A stretch of DNA of 5,163 nt from Tannerellaceae bacterium (GTDB lineage Bacteria; Bacteroidota; Bacteroidia; Bacteroidales; Tannerellaceae), in contig JAISCM010000017.1 of assembly GCA_031265595.1 (NCBI GenBank), positions 1 through 5,163 on the forward strand. Direction: 5' to 3'. Numbering within the stretch: position 1 is the stretch's first letter; every line of letters begins with the position of its first letter. Under the pieces are notes generated by a model. That model worked only from the letters and a program-made list of their open reading frames with translations. It was not told where the DNA came from and made no database searches. Shown here one piece after another: positions 1 to 5,163 of the stretch. The translations under genes and the position numbers were made by a program.

Positions 1-1
1 C

Positions 2-1768
2 GGGTTCAGCCAGATCGTTGATGAGATAAAGGACGTGCCAAATAAAATTGATAATGAAGTACGCCCGATAGCCGGCTTTACGAAAAGAACATGGCGGGAC
101 GTTCAGGAAACAAAGCAGATGATGTACGACCCCGAAAGCCAGTTTTGGCAGGATATTACCTCTGCTATTGTCGGCGAGTTCGGGCATCTGATCGTTGGTT
201 TCAATTCCGCCCAAATGGACTTTATAGGCGTTAGATTCCAGCCCAATTATAACGACAACCCTAATAATTTCAGGAGTACCGCCGGGCAGTTGACACACAT
301 GACGATCAACGGGGATAATACATCAAGGACATGGAATATCTCAGCATCCAATCTGGCGTTAAGCAACGCTTATGCTTATTACATCTATGCCAGGTGCAGC
401 AGGTTGGGAGATTCCGGCAGCATAGTCTATTCCTTGTCGCCCATAAAAGTCGATGAAGTTAGCGACTATTACCATTTCTGGATAGGTATATTAAATACCC
501 CTGAAGACAACGTAAGGAGTTGGAAGCCGATATACGGATATACTGAAATTGCCGGGCAGCAGATAACGACAGGTGTTATACAGGACTATCTGTTAAGGCT
601 CATCATCGACCTTAGAAACGCGCGTATCATAGCTCAAAACGGAGCGGAGATTATTGGCAAGATAACCATTTCTTCCGGCTCATCGGGTTTGGATAATCTG
701 GAAGAATGGCCGCAGGCGGCGGCAGCTATCGGGGGTGCGCTCACGGCGGCAGAAAACGCCTCGAATGAGGCAAATACAGCTGTCAACACGGCTAATAGTA
801 AGGCAAAGGTTTTTTACAGTCCAGATGCCCCAACGTCCGGTATGAGAACAAACGACCTTTGGGTAGACGGCGTTGATATTAGAAGATGGAACGGCAGCTC
901 ATGGATATTTGTCTGCGAATATGATGTTACAAAAACCGTCATTAATGGAGGCCTTATTACAACGGGGGCTATCAGCTTCGGGGGTACTGGAGGAATGGCA
1001 GGCTCCGGCACGATCCGTATCTGGTCGGGCGGTACGGGTGGAGCAAACGGACAACCGCCAAGTAATCCGACATTCAGGGTTATGGCTACCGGCGATGTTT
1101 ACAGTAAAGGCTCCTATTTGGTTGAGAACACAAATAATGAAGTTACCGCAGGAATAACAGGGGATGGGACAGCCGATGGCTCTGTACGTATATGGGCTGG
1201 GAAACCATACGGCGACCGGGGAAGCGCCCCCTTCCGCGTCACACAGGACGGATCAATGTATTCAAACAAAGGTGAGATTGGAGGGTTTACCATAGACAGC
1301 GGCTCTATTCGATCGAAAGATAACGCATATTCTTCATCCGGCGATAACTCAAAATTCTTTATGTATTCTTCTGGCGATTCATCCTTCCTCGGTTTCTCAG
1401 CCGATGGGATGTGGGCCGGCATAGGGCTTAATGTCTTACCCTCAACGACAGGGGCGAGAGCGCTACTGCGGCTTGAAAATACCGTCCCTTTTTTATCTTA
1501 TGGTGCAAATTATAATACGTATATGAAGACAACCGGTTCATCAACGAGGAATATTCATATTTATATAGCTAACGCAGGCGAGTGGAATTCTTCCGATAAA
1601 CCTATCACAATTGAGTCCAGAAAGTTTTCAAACGACGATGCCGGTTACTTTAGAACGTGTATCATGCTCTCGACGATGCCGCATGAGAATCAGATCAATA
1701 CCCTCGGGGCTTATACCAAACATTACGTTTGCTGGGATGAAATTTCAGGGTATCTATTTTTTGAATAA
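2..1768 (+). CDS. Phage tail-tip / receptor-binding protein, 3' part (5' end outside window)
   Basis: The frame is open to the window edge, with 588 residues visible before the TAA at 1766-1768. A GTG at 35 is in frame, but no stop separates it from the edge, so this is almost certainly the tail of a longer protein. Numbering from nt 2: residues about 1-190 are a globular region rich in aromatic residues; 236-270 are Ala/Asn-rich and helical, likely a trimeric coiled coil; 275-301 hold a small module with DLWVDG and RRWNGSSW; 339 and 396 start two degenerate repeats of the form RIW(A/S)G ... FRV ... G(D/S)(V/M)YS(K/N)KG; the remainder is a Gly/Ser-rich, beta-rich C-terminus. This layout fits a trimeric tail-tip or side-fibre protein that contacts the cell surface. 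The DLW module and RIW/FRV repeats are ones I associate with Bacteroidales phage tail proteins; that link is from memory. There is no signal peptide or membrane segment. The exact role (central tip, fibre or depolymerase) cannot be set from this fragment. Confidence 0.82.
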   Translation, partial: GFSQIVDEIKDVPNKIDNEVRPIAGFTKRTWRDVQETKQMMYDPESQFWQDITSAIVGEFGHLIVGFNSAQMDFIGVRFQPNYNDNPNNFRSTAGQLTHMTINGDNTSRTWNISASNLALSNAYAYYIYARCSRLGDSGSIVYSLSPIKVDEVSDYYHFWIGILNTPEDNVRSWKPIYGYTEIAGQQITTGVIQDYLLRLIIDLRNARIIAQNGAEIIGKITISSGSSGLDNLEEWPQAAAAIGGALTAAENASNEANTAVNTANSKAKVFYSPDAPTSGMRTNDLWVDGVDIRRWNGSSWIFVCEYDVTKTVINGGLITTGAISFGGTGGMAGSGTIRIWSGGTGGANGQPPSNPTFRVMATGDVYSKGSYLVENTNNEVTAGITGDGTADGSVRIWAGKPYGDRGSAPFRVTQDGSMYSNKGEIGGFTIDSGSIRSKDNAYSSSGDNSKFFMYSSGDSSFLGFSADGMWAGIGLNVLPSTTGARALLRLENTVPFLSYGANYNTYMKTTGSSTRNIHIYIANAGEWNSSDKPITIESRKFSNDDAGYFRTCIMLSTMPHENQINTLGAYTKHYVCWDEISGYLFFE

Positions 1769-1793
1769 TTGAATAATTAATAATTAAATAATT
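1763..1793 (+). repeat. Four tandem copies of (G)AATAATT between tail gene and next gene
   Basis: Four near-perfect tandem units, GAATAATT, GAATAATT, AATAATT and AAATAATT, run head to tail. The first copy contains the TAA stop of the tail gene, and the last ends 5 bases before the ATG at 1799. The block supplies stop codons in all three frames and consists almost only of A and T. It replaces a Shine-Dalgarno sequence and could act as an unstructured AT-rich translation leader, as is common in Bacteroidetes. That role is inferred; the repeat itself is seen directly. Confidence 0.75.
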
Positions 1794-1798
1794 GAGAT

Positions 1799-2140
1799 AT
1801 GGAACTAAATTTAAAAGACAGGTTGATAATCCTGAAATCCGTGTTGCCACAGTTCGACACAAGAAGTAATATCAAACTAAAAAACTCCATTTGCGAGAAG
1901 ATGCAACTTTCCGCCGCAGAGGAGGCGCTCGTTATCTACACGAATGTCGGCAACAATCAGTATGAAATCGGGTTCAAATCGGTTGAAGCCATCACGGCAA
2001 CGACTGAGATCAATTTCAGCGACGAAGAATTGTCATATCTGAAAGGCCGGATAGACTTCATCGACCGGAATGGCATGTTTTCCGCTGATACGATAGAAAC
2101 GTATGAAAAGTTTCTGAATACGCCGCTCGAAGATGAATAA
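1799..2140 (+). CDS. Conserved phage protein of unknown function, 113 aa
   Basis: This is a complete 113-residue acidic, soluble protein with no signal peptide, membrane helix or cysteine cluster (one Cys, in NSICEKM). The N-terminal part (about 1-40) reads as helical, with LKDRLIILKSVLPQFDTR. The middle (40-75) looks like beta strands around YTNVGNNQYEIGFKSVEAI. The C-terminal part (75-113) is again helical and acidic, with FSDEELSYLKGRIDFID. I associate similar proteins with this spot, just after the tail-tip gene, in Bacteroidales prophages, but know of no assigned function. The start is the first ATG after the AATAATT repeat, 30 bases downstream of the tail gene stop; no Shine-Dalgarno is visible. 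Position suggests a tail accessory role such as a chaperone or minor structural protein, which is inference only. Confidence 0.8.
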   Translation: MELNLKDRLIILKSVLPQFDTRSNIKLKNSICEKMQLSAAEEALVIYTNVGNNQYEIGFKSVEAITATTEINFSDEELSYLKGRIDFIDRNGMFSADTIETYEKFLNTPLEDE

Positions 2141-2186
2141 GGAACGAAGTTATTAACCGGGCGAAAGACTAATTATATTTTATAGT

Positions 2187-2417
2187 ATGAATACCGAAAT
2201 TAAAATAGAATCAGGACGGGTGTATCTGATATACCGGGGGAAAGACTACGGTTCTTATCCCGAGAAAATAATCTCTTTTCAAAAGAAGAGAGACTCCATT
2301 CTTTTAGTAAGGATTGACGAAGGGCTTATATGCGCTGAAAGCATATCCAATGTGTCAGTCAACGACATGCCGCTGACGGAAGACAATTTCAAAGAACTTC
2401 TTTTCGATAATTTATAA
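2187..2417 (+). CDS. Small protein, stand-alone paralogue of the downstream fibre's N-terminal domain
   Basis: This 76-residue protein aligns without gaps over its first 71 residues with the N-terminus of the 269-aa fibre-like protein that follows; I count 33 identities by hand. Shared landmarks are GR at 10-11, YRG-DYGSYP at 16-25, IIS/LIS at 28-30, VR at 41-42, AES at 50-52, LT at 63-64 and F-EL at 68-71. The predicted content is mostly beta strand with a short C-terminal helix, and there is no signal peptide, membrane segment or fibre shaft. The start ATG follows a 46-base gap after the previous gene, with an AT-rich leader and no Shine-Dalgarno; the next gene starts 13 bases after its stop. 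It probably arose by duplication of, or separation from, the fibre's base domain. If that domain docks fibres to the tail, this protein could occupy the same site or cap it, but no function is proven. Confidence 0.8.
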   Translation: MNTEIKIESGRVYLIYRGKDYGSYPEKIISFQKKRDSILLVRIDEGLICAESISNVSVNDMPLTEDNFKELLFDNL

Positions 2418-2430
2418 CACACGAAAACAC

Positions 2431-3240
2431 ATGAAAACGAAGATAGTAAGCAAAGAAGGTAGGATTTTCCTCGTTTACAGGGGTGAAGACTATGGCAGTT
2501 ACCCCTCCGGTTTGATTTCGGTTGAACGCAAGACGGAGAAAAGCCTGATTGTACGCCTGGGCGTTAGTACGCTGTTTGCCGAGTCAATAGAAAATACGTT
2601 GATAGGTGATGCACAACTTACGCCGGATGATTTCGAGGAACTCACAAAAGGGATTGACGGCGGAAGCAGTAGCGGGAGTGGCGAAGGAATGAGTGCGGAA
2701 GACAAAAGCAAATTAGATAATATAATTGACTATGTAACAAGCATATCGGATGGTGAAGCTACATCTGATGGTAGAGTAAAGTTAGAGGTTGGATATAGAG
2801 ATCCGGCTGCTAATACTACAAATCATGAACAGGTATTTATACCTACAGCTACTACAGACACAGCAGGGGTGATGACCGCTGCCGACAAGAAAAAACTTGA
2901 CGGATTAGCCCCCGATAACTGGGCATATAATGAGGCAGACACGGGGGCGACCTTCGTGGATGGCAAGAAGATATACAGCAAGACGATAGACTGCGGAGCC
3001 CTGCCGAACAACGGTACCAATGTGATTGAGCATGGCATTGCCAACGTCGACAATATAATTGAGATGACAGCCTTTGCCACAGATGGAACGTATTGCTTCC
3101 CGCTCAATTATTGCTCGCCCAATGCTACCAGTAATATAGGAGTGTACATAGACAAGAGCAATATCTACCCGGTGACGGGCAAGGACATGCGGGCCTTTAA
3201 TGCGACCATTAAACTGAAATATACTTGTACGGATAGATGA
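2431..3240 (+). CDS. Tail-fibre-like protein: docking domain, KLD-motif shaft, C-terminal head
   Basis: The 269 residues divide clearly. Residues 1-71 match the preceding 76-aa protein. Residues 74-86 are a flexible Gly/Ser linker. Residues 87-96 (MSAEDKSKLD) and 148-157 (MTAADKKKLD) are two copies of an M(S/T)AxDKxKLD motif; I know this motif, often preceded by T-x-GVM as here at 144-148, as a recurrent element of phage fibre and appendage proteins. Residues about 163-269 form a beta-rich terminal domain beginning with a GKKIYSKTID strand and containing GALPNN and VIEHGIANVDNI, a domain type I associate with phage receptor-binding tips. The order of base, shaft and head suggests a short side fibre or adhesin assembled as a trimer. 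DNA composition changes in the shaft, about 36% GC at 2701-2820 against about 51% on either side, suggesting module exchange. The start is the ATG at 2431 after an A-rich leader without Shine-Dalgarno. The receptor is unknown. Confidence 0.8.
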   Translation: MKTKIVSKEGRIFLVYRGEDYGSYPSGLISVERKTEKSLIVRLGVSTLFAESIENTLIGDAQLTPDDFEELTKGIDGGSSSGSGEGMSAEDKSKLDNIIDYVTSISDGEATSDGRVKLEVGYRDPAANTTNHEQVFIPTATTDTAGVMTAADKKKLDGLAPDNWAYNEADTGATFVDGKKIYSKTIDCGALPNNGTNVIEHGIANVDNIIEMTAFATDGTYCFPLNYCSPNATSNIGVYIDKSNIYPVTGKDMRAFNATIKLKYTCTDR

Positions 3241-3274
3241 TTTATGTTTAAAATCGTTTAAAAATGAACTTATT

Positions 3275-3805
3275 ATGATAGCATTATTTTTTATTTCATT
3301 GATCGCCTTTGTGCTTGGTTTGGTAGCCATAACATTGAAATATGGTATCCCGGCTTCTATTAGTGAAAGTTATTACCTTTTGCCACGCAAGGTAAGCCTC
3401 CCGGTATTTTACGGCTGGACAGCCTTAGTGGCTATGCCGCTGGTTATATTTTGGCTAAACATTTCCGCCGGCACAGCGCAGGCGTTGATATTCTTCGGGT
3501 GTGCCTTTTTGCTTTTCGTAGGCGCTGCCGCCCCGTTTAAAGATAAAGGCATAACGCACAAAGTACACGTTATAAGCGCCGCCCTTTGCGCGCTGCTTAC
3601 CCAGATATGGGTATTCATGCATACGCCGTTTTGGTTTTTCTCTTTAGCGTTCGCCGGGCTTTTTGCCGCCTTTGGATATGTAACAAAAGGAGCATTGGGC
3701 GGGAAGAGGACATCAATAAACAGCCTGACATTCTTTTTAGAATTAGCCGCTTTCCTGAGTGTTTACATCGCGGTTTACGGATTTTATATATTACATACAG
3801 TATGA
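3275..3805 (+). CDS. Six-helix integral membrane protein, lysis-region, function unknown
   Basis: This 176-residue hydrophobic protein has six likely membrane helices at about 1-21, 43-62, 68-86, 95-116, 118-137 and 150-172. The loop after helix 1 carries the sequence GIPASISESYYLLPRK. Helix 4 is preceded by a charged loop, FKDKG, and begins with two histidines, H95 and H98; C104, Q110 and E156 are further polar residues within helices. Its position just upstream of the coiled-coil membrane protein and the endopeptidase makes a holin or other lysis role plausible. It is larger and has more helices than classical holins, which usually have one to four, so a superinfection-exclusion or membrane-modifying role is equally possible. 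I do not recognise a characterised family. The start is the ATG at 3275; two upstream ATGs at 3244 and 3264 are out of frame and stop after a few codons. No Shine-Dalgarno is visible. Confidence 0.75.
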   Translation: MIALFFISLIAFVLGLVAITLKYGIPASISESYYLLPRKVSLPVFYGWTALVAMPLVIFWLNISAGTAQALIFFGCAFLLFVGAAAPFKDKGITHKVHVISAALCALLTQIWVFMHTPFWFFSLAFAGLFAAFGYVTKGALGGKRTSINSLTFFLELAAFLSVYIAVYGFYILHTV

Positions 3806-3809
3806 TGTT

Positions 3810-4211
3810 ATGTTGGAAATAGCTCAATGGATAATCGCAGTAGGGGCCGGGGGAATAATTTCGGTTGTCACTCAGCTTATTTTTCTCAAATCGAATAAAC
3901 GCATCAAAAAGGCTGAGGCTGATGAGAAAGATATAACGAATATCAATTCGGTAATCGCTTCTCTGAAAAATCAGATTGAGTTTCTGACCAAAAGGGTTGA
4001 CATCCTACAGGAGGAGCTCGGCGCACGGGAGGAAAAGATACGGCAGAAAGACGCCGCACTGGCGCTCAACGAATTGAAGTACCAGCAAAAAAAGAACTGT
4101 ATTTCACAGGCGTATGGCTGCCAATACTCGGACACATGCCCTGTGCTTGCAAGACAAAAGAAATTTGAAGAGGAATATTTAAAAAGTTTAGAATACGAAA
4201 AAAAGGAGTAA
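3810..4211 (+). CDS. Membrane-anchored coiled-coil protein with three C-terminal cysteines
   Basis: This is a 133-residue protein starting at ATG 3810, four bases after the upstream stop codon. An in-frame ATG at 3759 would add 17 residues but overlap the upstream gene by 47 bases and place a polar leader before the membrane helix, so I prefer 3810. Residues 5-26 form one Gly-rich membrane helix, followed by a strongly basic stretch (KSNKRIKK). Residues about 40-95 are charged and heptad-like, a probable coiled coil. Residues 97, 104 and 110 are cysteines spaced C-x6-C-x5-C, followed by a charged helical tail. By the positive-inside rule the C-terminal part should face the cytoplasm, the reverse of an Rz-type inner-membrane spanin. 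It sits directly before the endopeptidase gene, so it may be a holin partner, antiholin or lysis regulator; this is inferred from position only. Confidence 0.75.
   Translation: MLEIAQWIIAVGAGGIISVVTQLIFLKSNKRIKKAEADEKDITNINSVIASLKNQIEFLTKRVDILQEELGAREEKIRQKDAALALNELKYQQKKNCISQAYGCQYSDTCPVLARQKKFEEEYLKSLEYEKKE
4203..4208 (+). promoter_or_regulatory. Shine-Dalgarno for the M15 endopeptidase
   Basis: AAGGAG lies six bases before the ATG at 4215 and ends immediately before the TAA (4209-4211) of the upstream gene. This is a near-consensus ribosome binding site, notable because the other complete genes upstream in this window have AT-rich leaders without one. It confirms the start at 4215 and suggests efficient, possibly coupled translation of the endolysin. 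Confidence 0.75.
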
Positions 4212-4214
4212 GTT

Positions 4215-4631
4215 ATGGCAAAATTCAGTAAACGAAGCCTCGACAACCTAAAGGGAATACACCCTTCACTGGTGCAGGTAATGACAGAGGCCATCAAGAA
4301 TACGCCGGTAGACTTCACCATCACCAGCGGAGTACGCACCGACGAAGAGCAACAAAAGCTATACGCACAAGGCCGCACGGTGCCGGGCGATATTGTCACT
4401 TATGCCGACGGCATTATCAACAAGTCCAACCATCAGCCAAAGCCCGACGGCTACGGCTATGCAGTAGACGCCTATCCCTACATCAACGGGACGGTGCAGG
4501 TCAATAACGTATCGGCTATGAAGACGATCGCCGCCCATATCAGGAAGACAGCGGAACGCCTCGGAATAACCGTAGAATGGGGCGGCAACTGGAAGATGCG
4601 TGACTATCCACATTACGAACTGTTTTTATAA
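4215..4631 (+). CDS. M15-family zinc peptidase, probable phage endolysin (L-Ala-D-Glu type)
   Basis: This 138-residue protein is full length for the short single-domain phage endolysins of the M15/VanY group. Those of the phage T5 type cut the L-alanyl-D-glutamate bond in peptidoglycan stem peptides. Visible landmarks are TSGVRT at 37-42 with EEQQKLYAQG after it, SNH at 71-73, GYAVD at 81-85, and W122-G-G-N followed by DYPHYEL at 130-136. Expected zinc ligands are H73, D85 and H133, with D130 as the catalytic acid, by comparison with the SxHxxGxAxD and D-x-x-H signatures of the family. The H73-to-D85 spacing is five residues longer than that signature. There is no signal peptide, so it should accumulate in the cytoplasm and need a holin or other export route. 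It starts three bases after the upstream stop with a good Shine-Dalgarno and is followed closely by the spanin-like gene. The exact bond cut is inferred from the family, since M15 also includes D-Ala-D-Ala carboxypeptidases. Confidence 0.9.
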   Translation: MAKFSKRSLDNLKGIHPSLVQVMTEAIKNTPVDFTITSGVRTDEEQQKLYAQGRTVPGDIVTYADGIINKSNHQPKPDGYGYAVDAYPYINGTVQVNNVSAMKTIAAHIRKTAERLGITVEWGGNWKMRDYPHYELFL

Positions 4632-4634
4632 GGA
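4630..4634 (+). promoter_or_regulatory. Shine-Dalgarno for the lipoprotein gene
   Basis: AAGGA overlaps the last two bases of the endopeptidase TAA stop (4629-4631) and sits seven bases before the ATG at 4642. It supports this start and suggests the lipoprotein is translated in step with the endopeptidase. Confidence 0.65.
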
Positions 4635-4641
4635 TTGAGCC

Positions 4642-5103
4642 ATGAAAGAAATAATAATAGACCTGCTGATCGTGTTCCTGTTCTGCATGCTGACAAGCTG
4701 CAAGACAAGGACGGTCTACGTGCCAGTAGACCGGGTGCATACCGAAACGGTGACATGGAAGGATACTATAATAGATGTAAGGCTGGAGCATATCCGGGAT
4801 TCCGTCACCGTGCCCGATTCATCTTCCTATCTATCGAATAAGTACGCATATAGCTGGGCCGCCATGAAGGGAGGCATGTTGACGCATAGCCTCGGTACGT
4901 GGCCGGGGAATATACCGGTAGAGGTGAAGTATGTCGAAAGGGAAACAAGGGATAGTATCCCTGTGCCCTACGAAGTGAAAGTATACGTATATAAAGAGAA
5001 GTCGCTTACTTGGTGGCAGCATACAAGAATGACAATAGGAAGCATAAGTATTATACTGATCGTTATCGCAATAGGTTATTTTGTCTTTAAGAAAAAGTCA
5101 TAG
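4642..5103 (+). CDS. Lipoprotein with C-terminal membrane helix, candidate unimolecular spanin (u-spanin)
   Basis: This is a 153-residue protein. Residues 1-19 are a hydrophobic signal peptide ending in a lipobox, LTSC at 17-20, so C20 should become the lipid-bearing first residue of the mature protein. There is no Asp at +2 (Lys follows), which fits outer-membrane sorting by the E. coli rule. Residues 21-128 are a periplasmic stretch rich in alternating Val/Tyr/charged strands, with RDSVTVP (52-58) echoed by RDSIPVP (103-109). Residues 131-149 form a strong membrane helix followed by KKKS, so the C-terminus should lie in the cytoplasm. A lipid anchor at one end and an inner-membrane helix at the other is the plan of u-spanins such as phage T1 gp11, which complete lysis by disrupting or fusing the outer membrane with the inner one. 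Its place directly after the endolysin supports this. I recall similar proteins in Bacteroidales phages, usually left as hypothetical. Function is inferred, not proven. Confidence 0.78.
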   Translation: MKEIIIDLLIVFLFCMLTSCKTRTVYVPVDRVHTETVTWKDTIIDVRLEHIRDSVTVPDSSSYLSNKYAYSWAAMKGGMLTHSLGTWPGNIPVEVKYVERETRDSIPVPYEVKVYVYKEKSLTWWQHTRMTIGSISIILIVIAIGYFVFKKKS

Positions 5104-5163
5104 GTTAATTGTCGTTTTTCATGGTATTAATTTTATTGTTTTTCATTGTTTTTTTTGTTTGGT
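5104..5163. other. T-rich non-coding end of window
   Basis: About 22% GC by hand count. The nonamer GTTTTTCAT occurs at 5114-5122 and 5138-5146, followed by a run of eight T at 5149-5156. I see no stem strong enough to call a rho-independent terminator and no start of a following gene. It probably marks the end of the late operon, but the window stops too soon to tell. Confidence 0.5.

Noticed and set aside
35..37. GTG as the start of the tail gene
   Set aside because: The frame stays open from 35 back to nt 2 with no stop, and the encoded residues look like continuous protein, so the true start is outside the window.
2141..2186. Possible Bacteroidetes promoter before the 76-aa gene (TATATTTT resembling the -7 element)
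   Set aside because: No TTTG-like -33 element lies at the required distance, and the gene sits inside a closely spaced operon.
2905..3330. Minus-strand 141-residue open frame
   Set aside because: It is antisense to the conserved fibre head domain and crosses the next gene's start; no protein features are recognisable.
3759..3809. Upstream in-frame ATG extending the coiled-coil membrane protein by 17 residues
   Set aside because: It would overlap the six-helix protein gene by 47 bases and put a polar leader before the membrane helix; ATG 3810 fits the neighbour spacing better.
3971..4399. Minus-strand 142-residue open frame
   Set aside because: It spans two convincing + strand genes, is Ser/Cys/Phe-rich in the manner of antisense translation, and has no recognisable motif.
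5105..5146. Minus-strand 13-codon frame (starting MKNNKINT) with an A-rich leader
   Set aside because: It is too short and is simply a by-product of the repeated GTTTTTCAT and T-rich composition; nothing supports translation.
5104..5163. Rho-independent terminator after the lipoprotein gene
   Set aside because: There are T runs, but I find no GC-rich stem before them.
1..5163. CRISPR array, tRNA, integrase, toxin-antitoxin or defence genes
   Set aside because: I found no evenly spaced repeats, tRNA-like folds or matching protein motifs; all substantial coding space is accounted for by phage tail and lysis genes.

Overview
The window reads as the distal end of a tailed-phage genome or prophage from a Bacteroidales host (Bacteroides/Parabacteroides type). 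The basis is the moderate GC content with AT-rich gene leaders, mostly without Shine-Dalgarno sequences, and protein families I associate with gut Bacteroidales phages: a tail protein with RIW...FRV...G repeats, fibre segments of the type MxAxDKxKLD, an M15 peptidase with a long H-to-D loop, and a lipoprotein with a C-terminal membrane anchor. The host assignment is inferred from protein style; no integrase, att site, tRNA or host gene is visible.

All eight genes lie on the + strand with short gaps and no significant overlaps, so they probably form one late operon. Positions 2-1768 hold the 3' part of a large tail-tip or receptor-binding protein whose start lies upstream of the window. Positions 1799-3240 hold three accessory tail genes: an unassigned 113-aa protein, a 76-aa protein, and a 269-aa tail-fibre-like protein whose first 71 residues are a clear paralogue of the 76-aa protein.

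Positions 3275-5103 look like a lysis cassette: a six-helix membrane protein, a membrane-anchored coiled-coil protein with three C-terminal cysteines, an M15 zinc endopeptidase (endolysin), and a lipoprotein with a C-terminal transmembrane helix. That last layout is the one expected of a unimolecular spanin (u-spanin) linking the outer and inner membranes. In this reading one of the two membrane proteins acts as holin, the endopeptidase cuts the peptide stems of peptidoglycan, and the spanin disrupts the outer membrane.

The last 60 bases (5104-5163) are about 22% GC, T-rich and without a recognisable gene. The most interesting points are the u-spanin candidate, the stand-alone copy of the fibre's N-terminal domain, the AT-rich mosaic segment inside the fibre gene, and the two unassigned membrane proteins in the lysis position.
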